Positions 53,243 through 61,522 of a stretch of 64,000 nucleotides of DNA are shown here, piece after piece. A program made the position numbers and the translations under genes. The notes below the pieces were generated by a model that worked only from the letters and a program-made list of their open reading frames with translations, was not told the DNA's origin and searched no databases. The stretch is from Streptomyces sp. AC1-42W. Its GTDB lineage: Bacteria; Actinomycetota; Actinomycetes; Streptomycetales; Streptomycetaceae. How positions within the stretch are numbered: position 1 is the first letter of the stretch; the number at the start of each line of letters is the position of its first letter. The stretch is taken from contig NZ_QKWY01000001.1 in the NCBI RefSeq assembly GCF_003248355.1, positions 2,438,001-2,502,000 of the forward strand. Reading direction: 5' to 3'.

Positions 53243-53464
53243 GTGGCCGAGACTCTGAAGAAGGGCAGCCGGGTGACCGGCGCCGCGCGCGACAAGCTCG
53301 CGGCAGACCTGAAGAAGAAGTACGACTCCGGTGCGAGCATCAGGGCGCTGGCCGAGGAAACCGGCCGCTCCTACGGGTTCGTCCACCGGATGCTCAGCGA
53401 ATCCGGAGTGACGCTCCGCGGACGCGGTGGCGCCACACGAGGCAAGAAGGCCGCGACGGCCTGA
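53243..53464 (+). CDS. Small helix-turn-helix protein
   Basis: A 73-residue basic protein. A helix-turn-helix is clear at about 30-55 (SGASIRALAEETGRSYGFVHRMLSESG), with Lys/Arg-rich ends that suit DNA binding. GTG 53243 has AGGAGG six bases upstream (53232-53237), which decides the start over longer in-frame options. Targets unknown. Confidence 0.8.
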   Translation: MAETLKKGSRVTGAARDKLAADLKKKYDSGASIRALAEETGRSYGFVHRMLSESGVTLRGRGGATRGKKAATA

Positions 53465-53614
53465 CGGCCGGCAGCGGACGGGGCACGTCACGGGACGGCC
53501 CCGGCGGGCTCCCGGTCCGGGTGCGGCCACCCGGTCGATCGTATGCTCGATCCGGTGGTTACTGTTCAGTCACTTAGCTCCATGTGCTGACTGCACCCGA
53601 TCCGGAGGCTCCGT

Positions 53615-54406
53615 ATGACCTCGCTCGACTCCGTGCTCGACAAGGACGGCGTACGACTCACCGTCGACGACGCGGTCGCCACGGTGACCCTCACCAACCC
53701 GGCCAAGCGCAACGCCCAGTCTCCCGCTCTGTGGCGGGCGTTGACCGAGGCCGGACGGGCCCTGCCCGGCAGTGTGCGGGTCGTCGTGCTGCGTGCCGAA
53801 GGCGTGTCGTTCTCCGCCGGACTCGACCGCCAGGCGTTCACCCCCGAGGGGTTCGACGGCGAGCCGTCGTTCCTGGACATGGGGCGCGGCCCGGAGGCCG
53901 AGCTGGACGCGCTGATCGCCGGGTACCAGGAGGCGTTCACCTGGTGGCGCCGCAACGACCTCGTGTCGATCGCGGCCGTCCAGGGGCACGCCATCGGCGC
54001 GGGCTTCCAGCTCGCCCTCGCCTGCGACCTGCGCATCGTCGCCGACGACGTCAAGTTCGCCATGCGCGAGACCAGCCTCGGACTGGTCCCCGACCTCACC
54101 GGCACCCACCCCCTGGTCCACCTCGTGGGCTACGCCCGCGCGCTGGAGATCTGCGCCACCGGCCGCTTCGTCCACGCCGACGAGGCCGAGCGCACCGGCC
54201 TGGCCAACCTCGTCGTGCCCGCCGGGGAGCTGGAGGCCGCCGCCCGCGATCTGGCCGGCGCCCTGCTCGCCGCCCCGCGCGACGCCGTCATCGAGACCAA
54301 GGCCCTGCTGGGCGGTGCCCTCTCGCGTACGTACGAGGAGCAGCGCGCCGCCGAACGGGCCGCGCAGGGCCGCCGCCTGCGCGACCTGGCCGGCGCCCTC
54401 GACTGA
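53615..54406 (+). CDS. Enoyl-CoA hydratase/isomerase family protein
   Basis: A 263-residue crotonase-fold enzyme. Oxyanion-hole segments are VSFSAGLDRQAF and VQGHAIGAGFQLALACDLRI. The first acidic position is E in AMRETSLGLVPD; the second is D (VPDLTGT) rather than the Glu of classical hydratases, as in several isomerase-type members. It probably acts on an acyl-CoA, but hydratase versus isomerase cannot be decided. Confidence 0.87.
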   Translation: MTSLDSVLDKDGVRLTVDDAVATVTLTNPAKRNAQSPALWRALTEAGRALPGSVRVVVLRAEGVSFSAGLDRQAFTPEGFDGEPSFLDMGRGPEAELDALIAGYQEAFTWWRRNDLVSIAAVQGHAIGAGFQLALACDLRIVADDVKFAMRETSLGLVPDLTGTHPLVHLVGYARALEICATGRFVHADEAERTGLANLVVPAGELEAAARDLAGALLAAPRDAVIETKALLGGALSRTYEEQRAAERAAQGRRLRDLAGALD

Positions 54407-54484
54407 CGTACGCCGGTCCACGACCGATGTACGGGCCGGGCCGACCCGGGCGCGCACCGGCCGGCCCGCCGCTGCGCCCCCGGG

Positions 54485-55195
54485 TCAGCCGGCGGGGGAC
54501 TCCCCGGACACCGCCGTGACCAGCACCGCGACCGGCTCCCGGCCCTCCGGGACGCCCGCCACCGCCTCCCGGACCGCCCGCGCCACGTCGAGCGCGCGGT
54601 GACCGCCCCGCGTCGCCAGCTCGATGCGCACATGGTCCTCGCCCGTCCGCACCGCCGGGCCCAGCACCCCGGTCAGCGCGGCCACCCCGGTCACCGAGGC
54701 GGCGGCGCGCCCCACGGCGTCCGCCGCGGCCGCCGGGCGCACCTCCACCGGCTCCGGCTCCACCCGTTCGGGCGCGCCGTCGAGCAGCCCCGTCACCCGG
54801 ACGTCCACTTCGGCGACCACCAGTCCGAGCCGTCGCGCGGCGGCCGACAGAAGGGCCGCGCGCAGTGCTTCGGCGGCTGCGGGCAGGGGCCGGTCGGCCG
54901 TCGCGGTCATCGTCGCCTCGATTCGTAGGGGGCCCGGCGGCAGCGCGCTCGGGGGCGGGGGCACCTGGGCGGCGGGGGCGGAATCCGGGTCGGCCACGGC
55001 GATCCGCAGCTCCCCGAGGACCGGACCCGCCGCCGGGTCGTACACCGCCCGGCGCAGCACCGCGACCGCCGCCCGTTCCGCGATCCAGGCGCCGTCCGCC
55101 GGACCGCCCAGGGGGAGCAGCCGCCCCAGCGAGAGCCGTTGCCGTACCGCGGCCGTCCACGCGTGGGCCCTGTGCGGGCCGTCAGCCGTCGTCAT
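54485..55195 (-). CDS. Protein of the type annotated as nucleopolyhedrovirus P10 family, divergent from the Gls24 operon
   Basis: A 236-residue alanine-rich protein. The label P10 family is a database convention for such actinobacterial proteins and says little. Two stretches, LLSAAARRLGLVVAEVDVRVTGLL (about 115-140) and VRIELATRGGHRALDVARAVREAVAG (about 190-215), resemble degenerate Asp23/Gls24 strand-helix units of the neighbouring operon. It starts 93 bases from the divergent gls24 gene, suggesting shared control. Confidence 0.65.
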   Translation of the reverse strand: MTTADGPHRAHAWTAAVRQRLSLGRLLPLGGPADGAWIAERAAVAVLRRAVYDPAAGPVLGELRIAVADPDSAPAAQVPPPPSALPPGPLRIEATMTATADRPLPAAAEALRAALLSAAARRLGLVVAEVDVRVTGLLDGAPERVEPEPVEVRPAAAADAVGRAAASVTGVAALTGVLGPAVRTGEDHVRIELATRGGHRALDVARAVREAVAGVPEGREPVAVLVTAVSGESPAG

Positions 55196-55288
55196 GGCCA
55201 CCAGACTGCCGTATCCACGGCGCGAGTCGGGGCAAGCGCCCTTAATGTGGGCAAAGAAGTCAAACCTGCCCCGAAGGGAAGAACGGCG

Positions 55289-55771
55289 ATGACCGAGACC
55301 CCACAGCGGAACCGGCCCGAGAACCCCGACAGCGGAACCTCGGGCGGCAGCAGTCTGACCAAGCGCGGCGGCGGCGACCCCGGCACCCGAGGCCGCACGA
55401 CGATCGCCGACGGGGTCGTCGAGAAGATCGCCGGAATGGCGGCACGGGACGTCGTCGGGGTGCACGCGATGGGCAGCGGCCTGTCCCGCACCTTCGGCGC
55501 GGTCCGCGACCGGGTCCCCGGCGGCTCCAAGTCCGTCACACGCGGCGTCAAGGCCGAGGTCGGCGAGTCCCAGACCGCGCTGGACCTGGAGATCGTCGTC
55601 GACTACGGCGTGTCCATCGCCGACGTCGCCCGCGACGTACGGGAGAACGTCGTCGCGGCCGTCGAGCGCATGACGGGCCTGGAGGTCGTCGAGGTCAACA
55701 TCGCCGTCAGCGACGTGAAACTGCCCGACGACGACGATGACGACGACGGGTCGGAGTCGCGCGTCCAGTAG
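55289..55771 (+). CDS. Asp23/Gls24-family envelope stress protein (first copy)
   Basis: A 160-residue protein with a Gly/Ser-rich N-terminus. The Asp23 core is TTIADGVVEKIAGMAARDVVGVHAMGSGL followed by LDLEIVVDYGVSIADVARDVRENVVAAVERMTGLEVVEVNIAVSDV. The last 15 residues are an aspartate run. It probably polymerises beneath the membrane, tethered by AmaP. AAGGGAAG lies about 9 bases before the ATG. First gene of a five-gene operon. Confidence 0.9.
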   Translation: MTETPQRNRPENPDSGTSGGSSLTKRGGGDPGTRGRTTIADGVVEKIAGMAARDVVGVHAMGSGLSRTFGAVRDRVPGGSKSVTRGVKAEVGESQTALDLEIVVDYGVSIADVARDVRENVVAAVERMTGLEVVEVNIAVSDVKLPDDDDDDDGSESRVQ

Positions 55772-55806
55772 GTCCAGGCGTCCGCAGCAGCTGAGGAGCA
55801 CACACG

Positions 55807-55998
55807 ATGAGCATGGCTGTGGTCGGCCTGTTGGCCGGCATGGCGCTCGGTTTCGCCGGGTATTTCGGCGGGTTCGGCGCCTTCCTGCTGGTGGCCGCCC
55901 TCGGAGCGGTCGGCTTCGTCGCCGGCCGCTTCTTCGACGGCGACCTCGAACCCGGTGACTTCTTCCGGAGTCGCGAGCGCGGCGACCGGCGGAGGTGA
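55807..55998 (+). CDS. Small DUF2273-like membrane protein
   Basis: A 63-residue protein with two hydrophobic helices (VVGLLAGMALGFAGYFGGFGAFLLVAALGAVGFVAGRF) and a charged tail. Small integral membrane proteins of this type accompany Asp23/AmaP genes. Its stop overlaps the GTG of the next gene (GTGA). Confidence 0.8.
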   Translation: MSMAVVGLLAGMALGFAGYFGGFGAFLLVAALGAVGFVAGRFFDGDLEPGDFFRSRERGDRRR

Positions 55999-56357
55999 CG
56001 GCGTTGTCGGGGGCGAGCGGAGCGGTCGAGGCCGGGCAGCGGGGAGAGACGAGGATCGCCGACCGGGTGGTCGCGAAGATCGCCGCACAGGCGGCGAAGG
56101 AGGCGGTCGACGCGGCACCGAAGGAGGCCGCGTCCCCGCGCGCCACGGTCACCGTGCACCGGGAGACCGCCCGCGTACGGGTGAGCCTGGAGCTGGGATA
56201 TCCCGGTGACATCGGCCACCAGTGCGGTGCCGTGCGTCGGAGGGTCGCCGAGCGGGTAAAGGCGTTGGCGGGGATGGAGGTGCCCGAAGTGGCCGTACAG
56301 GTCGAGCGCCTGCACCCCGCGGGAGCGAGCCTCGCGGCACAGGGGAGGATGCGATGA
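55995..56357 (+). CDS. Asp23/Gls24-family protein (second copy)
   Basis: A 120-residue, shorter member. It has TRIADRVVAKIAAQAAKEAV and VRVSLELGYPGDIGHQCGAVRRRVAERVKALAGMEVPEVAVQVERL. It lacks the acidic tail of the first copy. Translationally coupled on both sides (GTGA and ATGA). Confidence 0.85.
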   Translation: MTALSGASGAVEAGQRGETRIADRVVAKIAAQAAKEAVDAAPKEAASPRATVTVHRETARVRVSLELGYPGDIGHQCGAVRRRVAERVKALAGMEVPEVAVQVERLHPAGASLAAQGRMR

Positions 56358-57040
56358 ACCGGCCCCACGACCCGGACGACGGCACCCGGAGGCAGGCCGG
56401 CCCCGGACCGGTGGAACAGGGCGACGTCCTCCAGCTCGACCAGTCCGCCTCCTCGGCGGACTACGAACCCGCGCCGGACGAGGAGCGGCCCGCCGGCGGC
56501 GCGGGCCGCTTCTGGTCCGCCCGCCGCATCCCCGCCGGCCTCGTCGCCGCGGTGGTCCTCGGCGCGAGCGGCCTGCTCCTCTACGACGTGGCGGCGGTCC
56601 GCGCCGGACACCCCGCGATGCAGTGGCGCCGCTCCCTGGCGGACGGACTGGCGACCCGCCGCCTCGACGACGTCTGGGTGCTGACCGGCGCGTCCGTCGC
56701 CGCGGCCCTGGGACTCTGGCTGCTGCTCCTGGCGCTCACCCCCGGGCTGCGCGACCTGCTGCCGATGCGCCGTACCCACCCCGATGTGCGCGCCGCGCTC
56801 GACCGTACGGCCGCCGCCATGGTCCTGCGGGACCGGGCCGTCGAGGTGGCGGGCGTCCAGTCGGTCCGGGTCCGGATGGGCCGCTCCAACGTGGGGGTGC
56901 GCGCCGTGTCGCACTTCCGGGAACTCGACGACGTACGGGCCGACCTGGACACCGTGCTGTCCACGGGCATCCGGGAACTGGGACTCGCCAGGCGGCCGCG
57001 CCTGTCGGTCCATGTCCGCCGGCCGGCGAAGAAGGGGTGA
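56354..57040 (+). CDS. DUF6286-type membrane protein
   Basis: A 228-residue protein with a polar N-terminus of about 50 residues, two membrane helices (PAGLVAAVVLGASGLLLYDVAAV and VLTGASVAAALGLWLLLLALT) and a cytoplasmic C-terminal domain ending VRVRMGRSNVGVRAVSHFRELDDVRADLDTVL. The domain type accompanies Asp23/AmaP genes in actinobacteria. Coupled to the next gene by GTGA. Confidence 0.8.
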   Translation: MNRPHDPDDGTRRQAGPGPVEQGDVLQLDQSASSADYEPAPDEERPAGGAGRFWSARRIPAGLVAAVVLGASGLLLYDVAAVRAGHPAMQWRRSLADGLATRRLDDVWVLTGASVAAALGLWLLLLALTPGLRDLLPMRRTHPDVRAALDRTAAAMVLRDRAVEVAGVQSVRVRMGRSNVGVRAVSHFRELDDVRADLDTVLSTGIRELGLARRPRLSVHVRRPAKKG

Positions 57041-57624
57041 ACGGCGTGCTCAGGACCGTCAACCGGGTACTTCTGGCGCTCGCCGGACTGGTACTGATCT
57101 GCGTGGGCGGCGGCGTGCTCGCCGCCGCCGCAGGACTTTCCGTACCGTCCTGGTGGCCCTGGTACGGCAAACACGACGTACTGCTCAGCGACGCCGACCG
57201 GGACCGCTGGCGCGGCGAGGGCTGGTGGTGGCCGACCGTGATCGCGGTCCTCGCCGTCCTGGTGATCCTCGCCCTGTGGTGGCTGCTCGCCCAGCTGCGC
57301 CGCTCCCGCCTCTCCGAGGTGCTGGTGGACAGCGGCGACGGCGAGGGCGCCCTGCTGCGCGGCCGGGCCCTGGAGAGCGTGCTCGCCGGGGAGGCGGGCG
57401 CCCTGGACGGGGTCTCCCGCGCCCAGGTCACGCTGACCGGCAAACGCTCGGCCCCGGCCGCCCGCGTACGGCTGCTGATGGAGGCGCACGCCGCGCCCGA
57501 GGAGGCGCTCGGCCGGCTGGGCGACGAGGCGCTGGCACACGCGCGGGACTCCGCGGGGCTGGCCCGGCTGCCTGCCGAGGTCCGGCTCAAGGCGGTCAAG
57601 CACCGGGCCGCGCGCGTCAGCTGA
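57037..57624 (+). CDS. amaP: AmaP-like membrane anchor protein
   Basis: A 195-residue protein with two membrane helices (VLLALAGLVLICVGGGVLAAAAG and PTVIAVLAVLVILALWWLLAQL) and a cytoplasmic domain (ALDGVSRAQVTLTGKRSAPAARVRLLMEA). The layout matches AmaP, which anchors Asp23 to the membrane. Last gene of the operon, followed by a 17-bp hairpin. Confidence 0.82.
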   Translation: MNGVLRTVNRVLLALAGLVLICVGGGVLAAAAGLSVPSWWPWYGKHDVLLSDADRDRWRGEGWWWPTVIAVLAVLVILALWWLLAQLRRSRLSEVLVDSGDGEGALLRGRALESVLAGEAGALDGVSRAQVTLTGKRSAPAARVRLLMEAHAAPEEALGRLGDEALAHARDSAGLARLPAEVRLKAVKHRAARVS

Positions 57625-57633
57625 CGACGGTAC

Positions 57634-57672
57634 GGGCCGGGGCGCGGGGCGTGCGGCCCCGCGCCCCGGCCC
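57634..57672. terminator. Bidirectional terminator
   Basis: GGGCCGGGGCGCGGGGC (57634-57650) and its exact complement (57656-57672) form a 17-bp stem with a 5-base loop between the convergent genes ending at 57624 and 57682. Confidence 0.8.
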
Positions 57673-57681
57673 CGCGCGGGC

Positions 57682-58437
57682 TCAGAAGCCGTGCCGGTGG
57701 CCGCCGTCGACCGGCACCATGATGCCCGTCAGATACGAGGCGGCGGGGGAGAGCAGGAACGCCGCCGTGCGGCCGAACTCCTCCGGGGTGCCGTAGCGGC
57801 GCAGCGGGATGTTCGCCTCGTTCGCGGTGCGCGCCGCCTCCGCGTCGCCGGAGAGCGCGTCCAGCTCCCGCACCCGGTCCGTGTCGATCCGGGCCGGCAG
57901 CAGCCCGACCACCCGGATGCCGCGCGGCCCCAGCTCGTCGGCCATCGACTTGGCGACTCCGGCCAGGCCGGGGCGCAGCCCGTTGGAGATGGTCAGACCG
58001 GGGATCGGCTCATGGACGGAGCCGGAGAGCACGAAGCCGATGACCCCGCCCTCGCCGAGGGCCGCGGCGGCCGCCCTGGCCAGCCGTACCGCCCCCAGGA
58101 AGACGGACTCGAAGCCCGTCCGCCACTGCGCGTCGGTGTTGTCCGCGATGCCGCCGGGCGGCGGTCCGCCGACGCTGATGAGGATGCCGTCGAGCCGGCC
58201 GAGCCCCTCGCGGGCCGCCTCCACCAGCCGTTCGGCGGCGGTCGGGTCGGCGTTGTCCGCGGCGAGCCCCACGGCGTCCGGCCCCAGCTCCCCGGCGGCC
58301 TCGCGGGCGCGCTGTTCGTCGCGACCGGTGATGATCACCTTGGCGCCGTCCGCGACCAGGGCCCGCGCGGTGGCGAAGCCGAGCCCGCGCGTCGCGCCGG
58401 TGACGATGTACACACGGTCCTTCAGTCCGAGATCCAT
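57682..58437 (-). CDS. SDR-family oxidoreductase
   Basis: A 251-residue classical SDR-like protein. The cofactor motif TGATRGLG is near the N-terminus, and the C-terminal FLLSPAASYLTGIMVPVDGGHRHGF is typical. The usual YxxxK is not obvious: the corresponding region reads PGLTISNGLRPGLAGVAKSMADELG, with N replacing the Tyr, so catalytic competence is uncertain. ATG 58437 is chosen over an upstream in-frame ATG at 58467. Confidence 0.82.
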   Translation of the reverse strand: MDLGLKDRVYIVTGATRGLGFATARALVADGAKVIITGRDEQRAREAAGELGPDAVGLAADNADPTAAERLVEAAREGLGRLDGILISVGGPPPGGIADNTDAQWRTGFESVFLGAVRLARAAAAALGEGGVIGFVLSGSVHEPIPGLTISNGLRPGLAGVAKSMADELGPRGIRVVGLLPARIDTDRVRELDALSGDAEAARTANEANIPLRRYGTPEEFGRTAAFLLSPAASYLTGIMVPVDGGHRHGF

Positions 58438-58441
58438 GGCC

Positions 58442-60268
58442 CTATCCTGCCGTGCCGGACTCCGCACCGCCCTCGGCGGCCCGCTCCTCGGCCGGCCGGG
58501 CCTCCGCCAGCGCGACCGCCGTACCGACCAGGCCGATGTGGCTGAACGCCTGCGGGAAGTTGCCGAGCTGGCGCCCGGCCGCCGTGTCGTACTCCTCCGC
58601 CAGCAGCCCCACGTCGTTGCGCAGCGCCAGCAGCCGTTCGAACAGCTCGGTGGCCTCCTCGGTGCGCCCGGTCAGCCGCAGCGCGTCCGCCAGCCAGAAC
58701 GAGCAGGCCAGGAAGGCGCCCTCGCCGCCCGGCAGCCCGTCGATGGAGCGGCCGTCGGTGCTGTAGCGGCGCACCAGGCCGCCGCTGCCCAGCTCCTCGC
58801 GGACCGCGTCCACCGTGCCGATCACCCGGGGGTCGTCCGGCGGCAGGAAGCCGGTGCGGGCGATCAGCAGCGTCGCCGCGTCCAGCTCCCGCGAGCCGTA
58901 GGACTGGGTGAAGGTGTTGCGGACCGGGTCGTAGCCCTTCTCGCAGACCTCCCGGTGTACGGCGTCCCGCATCGCCCGCCAGCGGTCGGCGTCCCCGGCC
59001 AGCGTGGGGTCCTCCTCCAGACTGCGCACCGCCCGGTCCGCCGCGACCCAGGCCATCACCTTGGAGTGCACGAAGTGGCGCCGCTGCCCCCGGATCTCCC
59101 ACAGCCCCTCGTCCGGCTCGCGCCAGGTGGACTCCAGGAACCCGAGGAGGCTGAGCTGCAGGCTCCAGGCGTGCGGCTTGTCGTCGAGACCGGCGTCGCG
59201 GGCCAGCCGGAGCGAGTCGATGACCTCCCCGTACACATCCAGCTGGCGCTGGCGCACCGCCGCGTTGCCGATCCGGACCGGGGCGGAGTTCTCGTAGCCG
59301 CGCAGCCAGTGCAGTTCGGACTCGGGGAGTCTGCGCTCGCCGGCCAGCCCGTACATGATCTGGAGGTCCGCCGGGTCGCCGGCGACCGCGCGCAGCAGCC
59401 AGTCCCGCCAGGCGGCCGCCTCCTCCAGATAGCCGGCCGAGATCAGCGCGCCCAGGGTGAGCGTGGAGTCGCGCAGCCAGCAGAACCGGTAGTCCCAGTT
59501 CCGTACGCCGCCGATCTCCTCGGGCAGCGAGGTGGTGGGGGCCGCCACGATGCCGCCGGTCGGGCCGAAGGTGAGCGCCTTGAGCGTGATCAGCGAGCGG
59601 ACCACGGCTTCCCGGTAGGGCCCCTCGTACTTGCAGCGGGAGGACCACCGAGCCCAGTCGGACAGGGTGTTCTCCAGCGCCTCGAAGGGATCGACGCGCT
59701 TGGGGCGCGGCGAGTGCGAGGGGTGCCAGGTCAGGACGAAGGCCACCTTCTCGCCCGCCGAGACGCTGAAGGACGAGCAGGTCGAGAACTGCTGGCCCCA
59801 GGTCTTGACCGGCGGCTCGCTGCGCAGCCAGGCCGAGTCCGGCCCGGCGACGGCGACCCGGTGGCCGTCCGAGCGGCGCATCCACGGCACGATGGACCCG
59901 AAGTCGAAGCGCAGCCGGATCACGGACGACATGTCGACGGTGCCGCTGACACCCTCGACGATCCGCATCACGTCCGGTTCCTTGTCGCGCTGCGGCATGA
60001 AGTCGATGACCTTGACGGTGCCGGTGCGCGTCTCCCAGTACGTCTCCAGGACCAGGGACTCGCCCGCGTAGGCGCGCCGGGTGCACACGTCCGCGCCCTT
60101 GGGCGCGATCCGCCAGTGGCCGTTGTCCTCGTCGCCGAGCAGGGCGGCGAAGCAGGCGCCCGAGTCGAAGCGGGGCAGGCACAACCAGTCGACAGAACCG
60201 TTTTTGCCGACGAGGGCCGCGGTCTGGAGATCGCCGATGAGGGCGTAGTCCTCGATGCGTGGGGTCAC
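58442..60268 (-). CDS. Glycoside hydrolase family 15 protein
   Basis: A 608-residue protein. The N-terminal beta-sandwich (about 1-215, IEDYALIGDLQTAALVGKNGSVDWLCLPRFDS) and the (alpha/alpha)6 catalytic barrel (about 225-590, with LPEEIGGVRNWDYRFCWLRDSTL) are complete. The actinobacterial GH15 group includes glucoamylases and trehalases; the missing signal peptide argues for an intracellular glucan or trehalose substrate. It lies 4 bases before the SDR start, likely one operon. Confidence 0.9.
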   Translation of the reverse strand: MTPRIEDYALIGDLQTAALVGKNGSVDWLCLPRFDSGACFAALLGDEDNGHWRIAPKGADVCTRRAYAGESLVLETYWETRTGTVKVIDFMPQRDKEPDVMRIVEGVSGTVDMSSVIRLRFDFGSIVPWMRRSDGHRVAVAGPDSAWLRSEPPVKTWGQQFSTCSSFSVSAGEKVAFVLTWHPSHSPRPKRVDPFEALENTLSDWARWSSRCKYEGPYREAVVRSLITLKALTFGPTGGIVAAPTTSLPEEIGGVRNWDYRFCWLRDSTLTLGALISAGYLEEAAAWRDWLLRAVAGDPADLQIMYGLAGERRLPESELHWLRGYENSAPVRIGNAAVRQRQLDVYGEVIDSLRLARDAGLDDKPHAWSLQLSLLGFLESTWREPDEGLWEIRGQRRHFVHSKVMAWVAADRAVRSLEEDPTLAGDADRWRAMRDAVHREVCEKGYDPVRNTFTQSYGSRELDAATLLIARTGFLPPDDPRVIGTVDAVREELGSGGLVRRYSTDGRSIDGLPGGEGAFLACSFWLADALRLTGRTEEATELFERLLALRNDVGLLAEEYDTAAGRQLGNFPQAFSHIGLVGTAVALAEARPAEERAAEGGAESGTAG

Positions 60269-60350
60269 GTTCAGGCGTCTTCCCGAACCGGGCCCCCGTT
60301 AAGCAGGGAGTGTGCCAGGAGAGGCGGGTGTCACCCCTGCGGAGCCGCCG

Positions 60351-61175
60351 TCACGCCTGCGCGGGCTCGGGTTCCGGTGCCGCGCCGGCCTCGGCGGCCG
60401 CCTTCGCCGCCGCGACCCGGTCGCGCTTCTCGCGCCGGGCCAGGACCACGAAGCCCACCGGGACCCCGGCGGCGAACAGCCACCACTGCACCGCGTAGGC
60501 CATGTGCGGGCCGATGGAGCCGTCGTCGGGCGCCCCGATCGTCTCGGGCGAGCCGTTCGACGGGGCGGGGCCGGTCAGCTCGATGTAGCCGCCGAGGACC
60601 GGGCGGCCGAGCAGCCGGGCCTGCTGCGCGCTGCTGATCAGCATCACCTGACGGTCCGGAAGGCCCGAGAGGTCCTTGATGCCGCTCGCGCCGGTCGTCT
60701 CGTCGGCCTTCAGCCGCCCGGTGACGGTGACCTCGCCCCTCGGCGCGGCCGGTACGTCGGGGAAGGCGTGCTGGTCGGAGGCGGACGGCACCCAGCCGCG
60801 GTTGATCATGACGGTGCCGCCGCCCTTGAGGTCGAACGGCACCAGGACGTGCACGCCGATGGAGCCGTCGTTGGCGGTCCTGCGGCGCACGACGACCGTG
60901 TGCTTCTCGTCGAACGTCCCGGTGGCCGTCACGGTGCGCCAGTAGTCGGCGCGCGGGACGGTGTGGCCGGGGGAGGTGAGCCGGGACACCGGGACCGGGT
61001 CCGCCTTGAGATTCCGCGAGATCAGGGCGTTCTGCGCGACCTTGTGCTCGTGCCGGTGCAGCTGCCAGAAACCCAGCTCGACCATCGTGGGGATGAGGAC
61101 GAGCGAGAGGAGGGCGAGGAACAGCCACTGCCGGGTCATCAGGAAGCGGTACACCCCACGACCGTACAACCGCAT
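60351..61175 (-). CDS. SURF1-family cytochrome oxidase assembly protein
   Basis: A 274-residue protein with an N-terminal membrane helix (WLFLALLSLVLIPTMVELGFWQLHRH) and a C-terminal one (AVQWWLFAAGVPVGFVVLARR). Between them is the SURF1 domain with the conserved NRGWVP in GGTVMINRGWVPSAS and IELTGPAP. It supports assembly of the heme-copper oxidase. ATG 61175 is the furthest good start; GTG 61154 is an alternative. Confidence 0.9.
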   Translation of the reverse strand: MRLYGRGVYRFLMTRQWLFLALLSLVLIPTMVELGFWQLHRHEHKVAQNALISRNLKADPVPVSRLTSPGHTVPRADYWRTVTATGTFDEKHTVVVRRRTANDGSIGVHVLVPFDLKGGGTVMINRGWVPSASDQHAFPDVPAAPRGEVTVTGRLKADETTGASGIKDLSGLPDRQVMLISSAQQARLLGRPVLGGYIELTGPAPSNGSPETIGAPDDGSIGPHMAYAVQWWLFAAGVPVGFVVLARREKRDRVAAAKAAAEAGAAPEPEPAQA

Positions 61176-61225
61176 ACGGGACGCATCGCGCACGGGGTGG
61201 CCGAAGGGGAGGCCGCCCCGTGTCC

Positions 61226-61459
61226 TCAGACTCTGTCGACGATGCCCACCTTCCCCTCCGCGCGGGCGCAGTGCCCGCCGCAGAACCAGTGCCCGTCCAC
61301 CTCGACCCCCTGGCCGATGACCTGGACCCGGCAGTGCTCGCAGATGGGCGCCATGCGGTGGATCGCACAGGCGAAGCAATCGAACACATGGACCGCGCCC
61401 TGGGCGTGGACCTCGAAGGACATCCCGTAATCGTTTCCGCAGACCTCACAACGTGCCAT
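61226..61459 (-). CDS. Small cysteine-rich, probably metal-binding protein
   Basis: A 77-residue protein with paired Cys motifs: CEVCG near the start, CFAC, CEHC, and HWFCGGHC near the end. The spacing suggests two treble-clef or ribbon zinc sites, and it resembles prokaryotic metallothionein-like proteins. It lies 50 bases upstream of the SURF1 gene on the same strand. Function not known. Confidence 0.75.
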   Translation of the reverse strand: MARCEVCGNDYGMSFEVHAQGAVHVFDCFACAIHRMAPICEHCRVQVIGQGVEVDGHWFCGGHCARAEGKVGIVDRV

Positions 61460-61522
61460 GCGCCACAGGGTGGGACGCGCGGGCGGCGGCGCACCGGCGG
61501 CGGGCGGCGCGTCGCCCCCGGT

